Below, piece after piece: positions 8,062 to 17,551 of a stretch of 64,000 nt of DNA. The first letter of the stretch is position 1, and the number at the start of each line of letters is the position of its first letter. The notes beneath the pieces are model-generated. The model was given only the letters and a program-made list of their open reading frames with translations. It was not told where the DNA came from and did no database searches. The translations under genes and the position numbers were made by a program. The stretch comes from Cytophagaceae bacterium (GTDB taxonomy: Bacteria; Bacteroidota; Bacteroidia; Cytophagales; Cyclobacteriaceae): NCBI GenBank assembly GCA_006969745.1, contig CP030886.1, forward strand, positions 2,577,234 through 2,641,233, written 5' to 3'.

Positions 8062-9531
8062 TTAATATGCTTTAGCGAAGAGCACACGCCCTTCTGAAGG
8101 CTTGCCTGTAAAGATACATTTTCCTTCTTCCTTTTGCTGATCTAAAGGAATGCATCTAATAGTGGCTTTGGTCTCTTCTTTGATTTTTTCTTCCGTTTCT
8201 GCCGTTCCGTCCCAATGAGCAAGCACAAAACCATGCTCCACCAATTCCTTAAATTCATCATAGGTGTCGGCAGACTTGGTGTTTTCTTCTCGGAAATTTT
8301 TTGCCTTATTATAGATGTTAGATTGAATCTCTTCAAGCAGACCTGATACATGATCTACAATTCCGTCAATTTTCTCGAATGACTTTTCCTTTGTGTCTCT
8401 TCTAGCCACTTCCACGGTTCCTTTCTCGAGATCCTTCGGCCCAATCGCTAACCTTACCGGAACACCTTTTAACTCATACTCAGCAAATTTCCAGCCTGGC
8501 TTGTGAGTATCTCTGGTGTCGAATTTGACAGAGATACCTTTGGCTTTAAGCTCTGAAACTAGAGGATTTACAACTTCTTCTATCTGCGCCAACTGCTCAT
8601 CTTTAAAATAGATTGGAACGATAACTACCTGGATAGGTGCCAACTTAGGAGGAAGTACTAGGCCATCATCATCCGAATGCGCCATAATTAAAGCTCCCAT
8701 GAGTCGGGTGCTCACACCCCAAGATGTTCCCCAGACCAATTCTTCTTTACCTTCTTTTGTTGCAAACTTTACATCAAAGGCTTTCGCAAAATTTTGACCT
8801 AAAAAGTGAGAAGTTCCAGCTTGTAATGCTTTGCCGTCCTGCATCATGGCTTCTATGCAATAGGTGTCCACAGCCCCGGCAAATCGCTCACTCTCCGTTT
8901 TCACACCCTTTATCACTGGCATTGCCATAAATTCCTCAGCAAACGTCGCGTATACATTTAGCATTTGATTTGTTTCATCAATAGCTTCTTGCTTTGTGGC
9001 ATGAGCTGTATGACCTTCTTGCCACAAAAACTCAGCTGTACGTAAAAACAGTCGCGTGCGCATCTCCCATCGCATTACATTGGCCCACTGATTCACAAGA
9101 ATCGGCAAATCACGATACGATTGAATCCAGTTTTTATAGGAATCCCATATCACTGTTTCAGAAGTTGGTCGTATGATAAGCTCCTCCTCCAGTCGAGCCT
9201 CAGGATCTACCACTACTCCTTTTCCTCCCTCATCATTCTTTAATCTATAGTGTGTAACTACCGCACATTCCTTCGCAAAACCTTCCACATGATCGGCTTC
9301 TTTGCTCAAAAAAGATTTAGGGATTAGCAGTGGGAAGTAAGCATTTTCATGCCCTGTATCTTTAAACATTTGATCCAACGTTTGTTGCATCTTTTCCCAT
9401 ATAGCAAATCCGTATGGTTTTATTACCATACAGCCTCTTACAGGTGAATTTTCCGCCAATCCAGCCTTTTTCACCAATTCATTATACCATAGTGAATAAT
9501 CTTCTGAACGAGATGGAATAGCTTTAGCCAT
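8062..9531 (-). CDS. proS: Prolyl-tRNA synthetase, archaeal/eukaryotic-type
   Basis: A 489-residue class II synthetase charging tRNA-Pro. Features are the lead [21 protein letters not shown], motif 1 ([17 protein letters not shown]), motif 2 ([22 protein letters not shown]), motif 3 ([21 protein letters not shown]), and an anticodon-binding domain (about 290-400). A C-terminal zinc-type domain ending KAY follows. It has no editing INS insertion between motifs 2 and 3, and its length of about 480-500 residues identifies the archaeal-like ProS (type 3) rather than the longer E. coli type. A TATATTTG element 60 bases upstream may be its promoter. The next genes on this strand are nfeD and floA. 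Confidence 0.96.
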   Translation of the reverse strand: MAKAIPSRSEDYSLWYNELVKKAGLAENSPVRGCMVIKPYGFAIWEKMQQTLDQMFKDTGHENAYFPLLIPKSFLSKEADHVEGFAKECAVVTHYRLKNDEGGKGVVVDPEARLEEELIIRPTSETVIWDSYKNWIQSYRDLPILVNQWANVMRWEMRTRLFLRTAEFLWQEGHTAHATKQEAIDETNQMLNVYATFAEEFMAMPVIKGVKTESERFAGAVDTYCIEAMMQDGKALQAGTSHFLGQNFAKAFDVKFATKEGKEELVWGTSWGVSTRLMGALIMAHSDDDGLVLPPKLAPIQVVIVPIYFKDEQLAQIEEVVNPLVSELKAKGISVKFDTRDTHKPGWKFAEYELKGVPVRLAIGPKDLEKGTVEVARRDTKEKSFEKIDGIVDHVSGLLEEIQSNIYNKAKNFREENTKSADTYDEFKELVEHGFVLAHWDGTAETEEKIKEETKATIRCIPLDQQKEEGKCIFTGKPSEGRVLFAKAY

Positions 9532-9591
9532 AGGTCTTTTCTTCTTTTGGTATGGAGTTTGCTTTTATTGCCATAGAATTTCTAAGGATCG

Positions 9592-9599
9592 CAAATATA
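9592..9599 (-). promoter_or_regulatory. Candidate -7 element for proS operon
   Basis: On the minus strand the sequence reads TATATTTG, a full match to TAnnTTTG, with the proS ATG 60 bases downstream. I see no clear TTG at the -33 position, so this is a half-supported promoter. Confidence 0.4.
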
Positions 9600-9658
9600 G
9601 CGGAGGTACTGAACAGACTGACCTTAGAGATCGTTTAAATAAAAAAAGGAGGTTCGTT

Positions 9659-10900
9659 ATGAAGCATTATTTGAAAATTTTTCTTGTCATGATCTTAGGA
9701 ACTTCTGCGATAGTAGCTATCGGTCAGGAGAACGATGATCTGTATTTCACTAAAAAAGACCGAGTGAAACAAAAGAAGAAATTTGCTGAAGTAGCGAATC
9801 AGTACAATCAGCAACCTTCGCAAACTCAGGACGATGAAAATCTAAGTTTTCTTGGCAGGCAGTTTAAGGATAGCAATCCCGTTTCTGATGAGGGATATGT
9901 GAGTGAAGAATCCCTGGATTATTATCAGCCGGAAAAAACTCAGGAAGATTATCGAGCTTCCAATGATTACACCTCCGATAATCAATACCAAAATTCAAAT
10001 TTTAGCAATCCACAAGAAACTTTTTACGACAACACCATTCCTCAACAGGTGGTGGTCAATAATTATTATAATGACGGTTGGAATAATAACTGGAACCAAT
10101 GGAATCGCCCACGATTAAGACTGGGACTTGGTTTCAATAGCTGGGGAGGTAATTTTTGGTCTGTTTCATATGGCAATGCATGGGGAAACCCATGGTATGA
10201 TCCTTTTTGGGATCCATGGGCATTCAATGGCCCTTATAGTCCATTTTGGGGTCCATCGTGGGGATGGAATGCTGGATGGGGATGGAATAGCTGGGCCTAC
10301 AATCCTTGGGGTTGGGGATTTGGATTCAATTCATTTTGGTGTCCTCCGGTTTATGGAAATTTTTATGGAAGACCAGTGTATGTCGTAGATAACAATTCAC
10401 GAAGAGGCAGAAGCGTAGTTCGTGGTTCGCGAAACTCACGTGGCACAGTTTCTTCACGAAGTAGTAGATCTTCTTCAGGTAGACGAGCCTCAGTTGCAAG
10501 TGAATCAAGAAGTGGTCGAGCTGATTATAGCAGGCAGCAAGCTGATTATTTAAATCAATCAAGAAGCAGTAGATATAATTCAGGAAACTCTCGAGGATCA
10601 AGTTCTGTAAATTCAAGATCCTCAAATATGAATAATGCTTCCAGGTATAGTTCTGGATCAAGATCCAATTCGAATACCAATTTTAACAGATCTAGTAATA
10701 CTTCCAGGAGCAATAGAAGCTATTCGCCTCCTGCTCCACGCAGCAGTCGAAGTTCATCAGCAAGACCTTCAAGTCCATCGAGAAGCTCCGGGTCAGTTGG
10801 AAGATCGTCAAGGAGTTCTAGTCGCTCCTCTGGCTCAAGATCTTCATCGGGGAGATCAGGATCAAGCAGATCTAGCTCCAGTAAAAGAGGAAGAAACTAA
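9659..10900 (+). CDS. Secreted low-complexity protein: Trp/Asn/Pro-rich core and Ser/Arg tail
   Basis: A 413-residue protein with a signal peptide (about 1-22, cleavage after IGQ or nearby). Residues 23-140 are acidic and Asn/Gln-rich. Residues 141-228 are extraordinarily rich in Trp, Gly, Asn and Pro with repeats of the type NPWYDPFWDPW and WGWNAGWGWN. Residues about 247-413 are almost only Ser, Arg, Gly and Asn, ending KRGRN. Similar Bacteroidota proteins carry automatic labels such as vitellogenin-like, which is a low-complexity artefact. I know no function. The basic tail and aromatic core suggest a structural surface or matrix protein, but that is inference. A FadL/OmpP1-type barrel gene starts 18 bases after its stop, so the two are probably co-transcribed. 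Confidence 0.8.
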   Translation: MKHYLKIFLVMILGTSAIVAIGQENDDLYFTKKDRVKQKKKFAEVANQYNQQPSQTQDDENLSFLGRQFKDSNPVSDEGYVSEESLDYYQPEKTQEDYRASNDYTSDNQYQNSNFSNPQETFYDNTIPQQVVVNNYYNDGWNNNWNQWNRPRLRLGLGFNSWGGNFWSVSYGNAWGNPWYDPFWDPWAFNGPYSPFWGPSWGWNAGWGWNSWAYNPWGWGFGFNSFWCPPVYGNFYGRPVYVVDNNSRRGRSVVRGSRNSRGTVSSRSSRSSSGRRASVASESRSGRADYSRQQADYLNQSRSSRYNSGNSRGSSSVNSRSSNMNNASRYSSGSRSNSNTNFNRSSNTSRSNRSYSPPAPRSSRSSSARPSSPSRSSGSVGRSSRSSSRSSGSRSSSGRSGSSRSSSSKRGRN

Positions 10901-10918
10901 AAATAAAAATGGAGATTG

Positions 10919-12442
10919 ATGAGAAATAGGCTATTTGTACTTTCGCTTTCTTTATTTTGTTATTCAGTTGTATCCAATGCTCAATACTTTGAAGATGCTC
11001 TACGCTTCAGCCAAAGCAATTACGGACTTGGAAGCACAGCTAGAATGCAGTCTATTGGGGGAGCACAAATTGCATTGGGAGGAGATATCAGTTCAGCTAT
11101 TTCCAATCCGGCAGGTTTAGGCTTTTTCAATAAAGGTGTTTTCGTTTTTACTCCTTCTATGGACTTCATCAATACGGATACTGAATATGGAATTTTTCGA
11201 AACGGTGGAGCAGAGTTTCAGGGTTCTGAAGAGACTTTTAGAAACAACTTCAATTTTGCCAACATTGGCACAGTTATAAATTTCACTAAAGGAAGATTTA
11301 CAGATGATAAATTCAAAGGAGGTTCATTAGCAATTACCTTGAATCGGAGTAATACCTACCATCTAAGCAGAAAGTATGAAGGAGAAAATGGATTCAATTC
11401 CATAGTTGACAATATTTTGGCCGATGCAGGTTCGCTGGATTTAAATCAATTGAATGAACTTGGTTTTGCTGCATTTGATCAATTTTTGATTACACCTGTT
11501 TCTGGAGGTTATGATGCTTTTGTAGGTGGTTTTCCAATACAAAGGGAGTCAATAAAGGAGAGAGGCTCTCATTATCAAATGAACATTGCATGGGGAGGAA
11601 ATTATGATGATAAGCTCTACTTTGGAGGTGGAATGGGTCTCCAATTTATTAATTACAAGCAGGAGCGATCATATGAAGAATTTGATTTTTTGCAAGGCAA
11701 CAATGATCTGGATTCGCTCAATGCCATCTTTATTGATGACCAGATTGAGGTACGTGGTAGAGGCATCAATTTTAATTTTGGCACCATCTTCCGTCCGGTT
11801 AATTTTTTGACCATTGGTGCTAGCTATACTTCACCTTCATTCATGTCTTTGGATGAAGAAAGCTTTGTTGATCTGGAGGCAGATTGGGATGCAGGGACGA
11901 CATATACTGAAACTGTGGATGGAGAAACTGTCACATACGACCTTACCAATATCGATCCTTACCAAAGCGACCTGTTTGTCAACAATTACAAATTAAGAAC
12001 TCCATCCAAGGTAGGGGTTGGTGTTGCAGCTTTTATCGGCAAAAGTGGTTTCATCACCGGAGACCTGGAATATGTGGACTATAGCAGAGCAAACCTTAAT
12101 TCTGATGATTTCTCGACTTCAATTGACAATGATATAATCGAAGATTTGTATGAATCTGTGGTCAATATTCGGGTGGGTGGTGAGTATAGATTTGACAACT
12201 TCCGACTGAGAGCCGGGTATGCATTTCTTCCTGATCCAATAAAAGATTACAACTTACAGGATCGCACAGATGTGACCTTCGGTTTTGGGTATCGAACATT
12301 TGACTATTTCCTTGATTTCGCAGTGGTCACAAGCAAAACTCAACGCGAGGTGACCCCATATTTTAGCGAGATAAATCAACCATTCGGTAGATCTGATATA
12401 AGAAGAACTACTGTTTCGGTGACATTCGGATTAAACTTTTAA
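10919..12442 (+). CDS. OmpP1/FadL/TodX-family outer membrane protein
   Basis: A 507-residue outer membrane beta-barrel with a signal peptide (residues 1-21, SVVSNAQ). The mature N-terminus, YFEDALRFSQSNYGLGSTARMQSIGGAQIALGGDISSAISNPAGLG, is the family hallmark (the GGA..A.GGD..A...NPAGL signature). A long barrel follows and ends on strand SVTFGLNF. FadL relatives import hydrophobic compounds across the outer membrane; in Bacteroidota the substrate is usually unknown. The start is taken at ATG 10919 rather than an in-frame TTG three bases earlier. It ends at 12442, and the aroK stop codon on the other strand begins at the very next base. The gene follows the Trp/Ser-Arg-rich protein. Confidence 0.88.
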   Translation: MRNRLFVLSLSLFCYSVVSNAQYFEDALRFSQSNYGLGSTARMQSIGGAQIALGGDISSAISNPAGLGFFNKGVFVFTPSMDFINTDTEYGIFRNGGAEFQGSEETFRNNFNFANIGTVINFTKGRFTDDKFKGGSLAITLNRSNTYHLSRKYEGENGFNSIVDNILADAGSLDLNQLNELGFAAFDQFLITPVSGGYDAFVGGFPIQRESIKERGSHYQMNIAWGGNYDDKLYFGGGMGLQFINYKQERSYEEFDFLQGNNDLDSLNAIFIDDQIEVRGRGINFNFGTIFRPVNFLTIGASYTSPSFMSLDEESFVDLEADWDAGTTYTETVDGETVTYDLTNIDPYQSDLFVNNYKLRTPSKVGVGVAAFIGKSGFITGDLEYVDYSRANLNSDDFSTSIDNDIIEDLYESVVNIRVGGEYRFDNFRLRAGYAFLPDPIKDYNLQDRTDVTFGFGYRTFDYFLDFAVVTSKTQREVTPYFSEINQPFGRSDIRRTTVSVTFGLNF

Positions 12443-12910
12443 TCAGAAAAGTGTAAGAATTTCTTTGTATTCCCGGATGGTATGATCAGCCTGATTGTAC
12501 CATCCTTTCCTTTTCTCCAAAAGCTCAGCGAGAGAATTTACTTTCATCAATGGTCGTGTGCTGTCGAGTTTTAACCGCTCTTCAATTTTTTCAATTGGGG
12601 TATCGAGATAAATGGTTAGACCTGTTTGTTGCATGGTCTCCAAATTGTTGAAAAAGCAAGGAGTACCACCGCCGGTAGCCATTACAAAGGAATCAAGCTC
12701 TTCTACTATTTTGTCTAAATGAAATTTTTCTAATTGGCGGAAGTAAGCTTCTCCTTTTTTATCAAAAATTTGTGCGATAGAAAGTCCTGTATCTCGCTCG
12801 ATATCTTGATCAAGATCAATAAATTGAAGCCCTAAATGTACAGCCAGATCTAGTCCCATCGTGGTTTTCCCAGCACCTGGCAAGCCAATTAAAAAGATCT
12901 TCTGGCTCAC
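12443..12910 (-). CDS. aroK: Shikimate kinase
   Basis: A 155-residue kinase converting shikimate to shikimate 3-phosphate in aromatic amino acid synthesis. Visible motifs are the Walker A loop GLPGAGKTT (residues 9-17), the DLDQDIE acidic segment that binds shikimate/magnesium, the MATGGGTPCF glycine motif, and the LID-like region with R in DSTRPL. The length is at the short end of the family (about 155-175). It overlaps the upstream DoxX-like gene by four bases (ATGA), so it is translationally coupled to it. Chorismate made by this pathway also feeds the pabB/pabC genes found elsewhere in the window. Confidence 0.95.
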   Translation of the reverse strand: MSQKIFLIGLPGAGKTTMGLDLAVHLGLQFIDLDQDIERDTGLSIAQIFDKKGEAYFRQLEKFHLDKIVEELDSFVMATGGGTPCFFNNLETMQQTGLTIYLDTPIEKIEERLKLDSTRPLMKVNSLAELLEKRKGWYNQADHTIREYKEILTLF

Positions 12911-14001
12911 TGACGATTTAGAATTTCGATAACACTATCTGTCAGTGGCGTATCGTTGTAGTGCCATTTGGCGATGACTATTCCGTCTTTCAAAAGCACA
13001 ACACCTGGATTGGATCGGACCATTGTTTTTAAAACGGTGGCATCTGCAAAGTAATAAGGTGCACCAAGTTGATTGGCATGACGAAATGCCTCAAACTTCT
13101 CGTACCCTGAGGATGTCAATATCCAGGTGTCGAATCGTGGATTTTCAAACGTCAGGTTTCTAAGTCTGTCTATCTTTTTTAAAGAAGTTTTTTCCACCTG
13201 ATGAATGATGATCACAAGTTTTGTTCCTGATAGTAATTCATCTGTATAATCGTTGTCTCCTTGCCATACATTCAAGTCAGTGATTTTGGCAGCAGCTTCA
13301 GGGTTGGTAAGCCGAGCCTCTACATATTCATATCCTCCTTCTGATGGATAGGTGTCAAACTCAAAGGTCTCACCGTTTTTCTCCATGACATATACATACT
13401 TTAGCGGGGCTGAATTTTGCATAAGCGTAGGTAAATGATTTCCTACTTTGTATGCTCTAAAGTCAATAAATGGAAGGTGCTGTATCGCATAAATGGCGAT
13501 GAACACAAAAAAGAATGTGCTTCCTACAATTTTGATTTCACTCATCTTCATACTCAGCAATGGCTTATAGCTATCTCTTTTCCAAAAGATCACTCCGATG
13601 AGCACCAGGAGAATAATGTCTTTATAGAATGACTGCCATGGCGTGAGTTTGATGGCATCCCCAAAGCATCCACAGTCAGTTACTTTATTAAAATAAGCAG
13701 AGTAGAAGGTCAGGAAAGTGAAAAATACGATCATGGCAAGAAGAATCCATGACGTTAGTTTCATTCGATACCCGATTATCAATGCAATACCAAGCACAAC
13801 TTCCAATACGCTTAATACAACGCTTAGAAAAAGTGCTGCGGGGACGAACCACTCAAAAAATGGAGCAATATCGGAAGCAAACACTTGAAAGTACTCTTCC
13901 AGTTTAATGGCTGTACCTACAGGATCATTTACCTTGATTATACCTGAGAAGATGAATAAAGCTCCGACTGCATATCGAGCAAATTCTTTCATGATTTTCA
14001 T
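12907..14001 (-). CDS. BT_3928-like protein: DoxX/MauE membrane domain fused to thioredoxin-like domain
   Basis: A 364-residue membrane protein. The first half (about 1-195) has four to five hydrophobic segments of DoxX/MauE type, with the CGCFG motif at residues 110-114 (DCGCFGDAIKLTPWQSFYKD) typical of MauE-like quinone/thiol oxidoreductase partners. The second half is a periplasmic thioredoxin-like domain with the late SNPGVVLLKDGIV strand-turn (cis-Pro equivalent), but it shows no CxxC where a redox-active thioredoxin would have one. Bacteroidota proteins of this build are known as the BT_3928 family; the function is not established. It overlaps aroK and DUF1599 by four bases each (ATGA), so the three genes form one coupled unit. 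Confidence 0.85.
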   Translation of the reverse strand: MKIMKEFARYAVGALFIFSGIIKVNDPVGTAIKLEEYFQVFASDIAPFFEWFVPAALFLSVVLSVLEVVLGIALIIGYRMKLTSWILLAMIVFFTFLTFYSAYFNKVTDCGCFGDAIKLTPWQSFYKDIILLVLIGVIFWKRDSYKPLLSMKMSEIKIVGSTFFFVFIAIYAIQHLPFIDFRAYKVGNHLPTLMQNSAPLKYVYVMEKNGETFEFDTYPSEGGYEYVEARLTNPEAAAKITDLNVWQGDNDYTDELLSGTKLVIIIHQVEKTSLKKIDRLRNLTFENPRFDTWILTSSGYEKFEAFRHANQLGAPYYFADATVLKTMVRSNPGVVLLKDGIVIAKWHYNDTPLTDSVIEILNRQ

Positions 14002-14540
14002 AATTCCTTCATTTTGATAAGACAGAACACCGAATAATTGATCATGTCCTGATAGTTAGCATCAATTCCCTCTGAGATTAGGGTCTTCCCTGCATTATCT
14101 TCAATTTGTTTAACACGCATGAGCTTCATGAGGATAATGTCGGTCATAGAGCTGACACGCATTTCTCTCCAAGCTTCTCCATAGTCATGATTCTTTGCGG
14201 AAAGCAGATTCATGGTATCCTTAGCAACCTGATCATATTTAGGTTCCAATTCATCAAATGGTATTTCCATCTCATCAGTTCCATTCAGCTGCATTTGGAT
14301 GATAGCAATGATGCAGTAGTTGATGATTCCGATAAACTCGTTGCTGATGTCCTCGCCAACCTTGTTTTCTCCTTTTTCCTGGATAGATCGGATACGCTGT
14401 GCTTTGATAAATATTTGATCAGTGATTGAAGGCAGACGTAGAATTCTCCATGCGGTGCCATAATCTTTGGTCTTTTTTGCAAAAATCTCCTTGCACTCAG
14501 AAATGATCTCTTTGTATTGCTGCTCAGTTTCCTGTCTCAT
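13998..14540 (-). CDS. DUF1599 protein with two tandem copies of the domain
   Basis: A 180-residue soluble protein made of two related halves. Residues about 9-84 contain KDYGTAWRILRLPSITDQ and residues about 100-178 contain HDYGEAWREMRVSSMTD, each followed by an Arg-rich helix and an INY..I helix. This is DUF1599, which has been described in comparative studies as a nucleotide-modification-associated domain; no activity has been shown to my knowledge. The Asp-Tyr-Gly-Xaa-Ala-Trp motif (D26-W31 and D119-W124) is the conserved core. It is the first gene of a coupled three-gene unit with the DoxX-like gene and aroK. It is divergent from folP, with 75 bases between the starts. Confidence 0.87.
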   Translation of the reverse strand: MRQETEQQYKEIISECKEIFAKKTKDYGTAWRILRLPSITDQIFIKAQRIRSIQEKGENKVGEDISNEFIGIINYCIIAIIQMQLNGTDEMEIPFDELEPKYDQVAKDTMNLLSAKNHDYGEAWREMRVSSMTDIILMKLMRVKQIEDNAGKTLISEGIDANYQDMINYSVFCLIKMKEL

Positions 14541-14615
14541 GTAATTTTACTTGCAAAGTGTAGATTAATATTCCAATGCTATCTGGCAATTTATAAACCA
14601 AGCAAAACTAATCCA

Positions 14616-15449
14616 TTGAGTAGCAAACATACCATCAATATCAGAGGAGAAATTGTCGATTTATCATCACCTAAGGTGATGGGAATAATCAATGTTACCC
14701 CTGACTCTTTTTTTAGTGGAAGCAGAAAAGCAGGGACTGATGATATTCTCGAAACAGCCGAGATGATGCTTCGTGAGGGAGCCACTTTTTTAGACATTGG
14801 TGGATATTCCTCTAGACCTGGAGCTGAAAATATTTCTATAGAAGATGAAATCACAAGGGTTGTCCATCCGATTGAAGCGATTACAAAAAGATTTCCGGAG
14901 GCTATTATTTCCGTTGACACCTTTAGATCAGAAGTGGCGAAAAGAGCAGTGGATTCAGGAGCAGCGATTATCAATGATATTTCTGCCGGTCATTTGGACG
15001 AAAATATGTTGGAATCTGTTGCTGAAATGAATGTTCCCTACATTACCATGCATATGCGGGGAACGCCTCAAACCATGAAGTCTTTGACAGATTACCAAGA
15101 CATTTTACTCGAAATGACGAATTATTTCTCTACTGTGCTTGATCGTTGCAACCAGTTGGGAATAAAGGACGTCATAATAGATCCGGGGTTTGGATTTGCA
15201 AAAACTGCTGAACAGAGTTTTGATCTGCTGAATAGGCTGGATCATTTTCACCATCTCAATCGGCCGCTGCTCGTAGGAGTCTCACGCAAGTCTATGATCT
15301 ACCGAACACTTAATTTGACCGCTGAGGAAGCTTTGAATGGCACATCGGTATTAAATACCGTAGCTTTGTTAAAGGGTGCCACCATTCTTCGTGTACATGA
15401 TGTAAAGGAGGCTGTCGAAGCTGTAAAACTTGTAAACCAACTGAATTGA
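14616..15449 (+). CDS. folP: Dihydropteroate synthase
   Basis: A TIM-barrel enzyme joining dihydropterin pyrophosphate with p-aminobenzoate in folate synthesis. The sequence has the first loop VMGIINVTPDSFFSG, the pterin-site segment ATFLDIGGYSSRPGA, the middle MHMRGTPQTM loop, the IIDPGFGFAKT motif and the late VGVSRKSM loop. From the TTG start at 14616 the protein has 277 residues, the usual size. The open frame extends upstream to about 14517 but that extension overlaps the divergent DUF1599 gene, looks unlike the family and has no ATG, so it is rejected. PABA for this step could come from pabB and the pabC-like gene at 54-61 kb. It overlaps cdaA by four bases. Confidence 0.94.
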   Translation: MSSKHTINIRGEIVDLSSPKVMGIINVTPDSFFSGSRKAGTDDILETAEMMLREGATFLDIGGYSSRPGAENISIEDEITRVVHPIEAITKRFPEAIISVDTFRSEVAKRAVDSGAAIINDISAGHLDENMLESVAEMNVPYITMHMRGTPQTMKSLTDYQDILLEMTNYFSTVLDRCNQLGIKDVIIDPGFGFAKTAEQSFDLLNRLDHFHHLNRPLLVGVSRKSMIYRTLNLTAEEALNGTSVLNTVALLKGATILRVHDVKEAVEAVKLVNQLN

Positions 15450-16312
15450 AATTAGCATTTCAAATAGGGTTCTTAGACATCAACTGGAAAGATGCATTAG
15501 ACATTCTTCTGGTAACAATACTATTGAGTCAGGTGTACAAGCTGATGAAGGGAAGTGTGGCCATCAAAGTCTTTGTTGGCTTCCTTGCTATCTATCTGAT
15601 TTATCTGGTGGTAAGTGCACTTCAGATGGAACTCTTGAGTACCATCCTTGGGCAATTTATGGGTGTTGGAGTTTTAGCGGTTATTATCCTATTTCAGCAG
15701 GAAATTAGAAAGTTTCTCTTGCTGGTTGGCCGAACTAATATTTTTGAAGAAGGGAAGTTCTTTAAGAGTGTCAGGTTCTGGTCGCAAAACGGGAATGCAA
15801 AACGGGCTAATATCACCCCGATCGTAGAAGCTGTCAAATCTTTGGCAGGTTCCAATACCGGAGCGTTGATTGTCCTTTCCGAAGATTCACCGTTAAAATT
15901 TTATGCTGAGTCAGGAGATGCGATGGACTCATTGCTTTCAAAACGACTACTTCTAGCTATTTTCAATAAGTACAGCCCGCTTCATGATGGAGCAGTAATC
16001 GTTCATAAAGACCGCATTGTCGCTGCTCGTTGTATTCTTCCGGTTACAGAAAGAGACGTACCTGCACAATACGGTTTGAGGCACAGAGCTGGATTGGGAA
16101 TGTCTGAAAATACCGAGACCTTTATAATCGTAGTGTCGGAAGAGACCGGACAAATTTCAGCCATGCAAGATGGGGTTACTATGCACAACATCTCAGCCCA
16201 GGAACTCAGACGTCAAATCAACAAATACTTCAACGAACCCAAAGAGCTGAAAAAAGAAAAAGAAAAGAAGGAAAGCGAGGTGCCAGTAGAAGTGAAAGGA
16301 GAAGTGGCATAA
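15446..16312 (+). CDS. cdaA: Diadenylate cyclase (CdaA/DacA type)
   Basis: A 288-residue membrane enzyme condensing two ATP to c-di-AMP. Three transmembrane helices lie at about 16-35, 40-62 and 68-88. A linker follows, and the DAC (DisA-N) domain spans about 115-265 with the catalytic DGA motif at residues 181-183 (HDGAVIV) and the RHR motif at 212-214 (LRHRAGLG). The tail from 264 on is Lys/Glu-rich. The gene starts with TTG at 15446, whose bases form TTGA with the folP stop, so translation is probably coupled. The folP-cdaA order occurs widely in Bacteroidota. No phosphodiesterase or c-di-AMP riboswitch is seen in the window. Confidence 0.95.
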   Translation: MKLAFQIGFLDINWKDALDILLVTILLSQVYKLMKGSVAIKVFVGFLAIYLIYLVVSALQMELLSTILGQFMGVGVLAVIILFQQEIRKFLLLVGRTNIFEEGKFFKSVRFWSQNGNAKRANITPIVEAVKSLAGSNTGALIVLSEDSPLKFYAESGDAMDSLLSKRLLLAIFNKYSPLHDGAVIVHKDRIVAARCILPVTERDVPAQYGLRHRAGLGMSENTETFIIVVSEETGQISAMQDGVTMHNISAQELRRQINKYFNEPKELKKEKEKKESEVPVEVKGEVA

Positions 16313-16348
16313 AAAATCCCCACCTTTCGGTGAGGATTTAATATTTTC
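16311..16348. terminator. Bidirectional terminator between cdaA and kbl
   Basis: AATCCCCACC (16316-16325 region) pairs with GGTGAGGATT around loop TTTC, a stem of about 10 bp with one C-A mismatch. A-rich bases precede it and a T-rich tract follows (TTAATATTTTC), so it may serve both converging genes. Confidence 0.7.
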
Positions 16349-16359
16349 TAATTCGGGAT

Positions 16360-17550
16360 TTATTTCAAGACTCCCAATTCCTTACCAACCTCAGTAAATG
16401 CTTTGATCGCCATGTCGAGATGTTCTCGCTCATGAACTGCAGAAATCTGAACCCGAATTCTTGCTTCACCTTTAGGCACAACAGGAAAATAGAATCCGAT
16501 CACATAAATACCTTTCTCCAGCAATTTGGCAGCCATTTCCTGTGAAAGTTTGGCATCATAAAGCATAATTGGAACAATTGGATGTTCGCCAGGCTTGATA
16601 TCAAATCCGGCTGCAGTCATCTGCTCTCTGAAGTATTTTGTATTGCTTTCAAGCTTATCCCTAAGTTCGGTTGTCTCACTTAGCATATCTATTACCGCGA
16701 TAGATGCTCCAGTGATTGAAGGCGCAAGCGTGTTAGAGAATAAATATGGTCTTGATCGTTGGCGAAGAATATCTACAATCTCTTTTTTAGCCGCCGTAAA
16801 TCCTCCGGAAGCCCCACCAAGTGCCTTGCCCAAGGTTCCTGTAATAATATCCACCCGATCCATGCAGTTTCGATATTCGTGAACTCCTCGTCCGGTCTTA
16901 CCGATGAAGCCGGTAGAATGACACTCATCGGTCATTACAAGTGCATCATACTTATCAGCCAGGTCACAAATTTTGTCAAGTTGTGCGATGGTACCATCCA
17001 TTGAGAATACACCATCAGTTACAATGATCTTGACTTTTGCTTCGGAAGCAGCTTTTAGTTGCTCTTCCAAATCAGCCATGTCATTGTTTTTGTATCTATA
17101 TCGCTGGGCTTTACAAAGTCTTACACCATCAATAATTGAAGCATGATTAAGTGAATCTGAAATAATTGCATCTTCAGGACCGAGCAACGGTTCGAAGACA
17201 CCGCCATTGGCGTCAAAAGCAGCAGCGTATAGAATGGTATCTTCCATCCCAAGGAATTCTGAAATTTTTCGTTCAAGCTCCTTATGAATATCCTGAGTGC
17301 CACAGATGAAACGTACAGAAGACATCCCAAAGCCATGAGAATCAATTGAGTTTTTTGCTGCTTCTACAACTTTCGGATGTGATGAAAGTCCAAGGTAGTT
17401 GTTGGCGCAAAAATTTATCACCTCAGACCCATCTTTAAGCTTAATATCAGCGGATTGAGGAGAGGCTATGATACGCTCTTGCTTGTAAAGTCCAGCTTCC
17501 TTAATTTCAGCAATTTCTTTCTCTAGTCTTGGCTTTAGTGATTTGTACAT
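16360..17550 (-). CDS. kbl: Glycine C-acetyltransferase (2-amino-3-ketobutyrate CoA ligase)
   Basis: A 396-residue PLP enzyme of the alpha-oxoamine synthase family that splits 2-amino-3-ketobutyrate with CoA into glycine and acetyl-CoA. The start ([20 protein letters not shown]) and [14 protein letters not shown] are Kbl-typical. The cofactor site includes [36 protein letters not shown] and the PLP lysine 242 in [10 protein letters not shown]. Its direct neighbourhood with an SDR-type threonine dehydrogenase (17887, divergent) supports a threonine-to-glycine route over the alternative assignment as serine palmitoyltransferase, whose sequences differ in the N-terminal part. A small gene of unknown function precedes it by one base. 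Confidence 0.95.
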   Translation of the reverse strand: MYKSLKPRLEKEIAEIKEAGLYKQERIIASPQSADIKLKDGSEVINFCANNYLGLSSHPKVVEAAKNSIDSHGFGMSSVRFICGTQDIHKELERKISEFLGMEDTILYAAAFDANGGVFEPLLGPEDAIISDSLNHASIIDGVRLCKAQRYRYKNNDMADLEEQLKAASEAKVKIIVTDGVFSMDGTIAQLDKICDLADKYDALVMTDECHSTGFIGKTGRGVHEYRNCMDRVDIITGTLGKALGGASGGFTAAKKEIVDILRQRSRPYLFSNTLAPSITGASIAVIDMLSETTELRDKLESNTKYFREQMTAAGFDIKPGEHPIVPIMLYDAKLSQEMAAKLLEKGIYVIGFYFPVVPKGEARIRVQISAVHEREHLDMAIKAFTEVGKELGVLK

Positions 17551-17551
17551 A

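Noticed and set aside
10430..10890. Repetitive Ser/Arg codons resembling a CRISPR or tandem DNA repeat array
   Set aside because: No constant repeat with variable spacers exists; the repetition follows the reading frame of a coding low-complexity tail.
9903..10919. Open frames in other registers inside the Ser/Arg-rich gene, on both strands
   Set aside because: They are products of low-complexity codon repeats; they lack family-like sequence, and the frame of the signal-peptide protein explains the region.
14517..14615. Upstream extension of folP
   Set aside because: It overlaps the divergent DUF1599 gene, has no ATG and the extra residues are unlike the family; the TTG at 14616 gives a normal FolP length.
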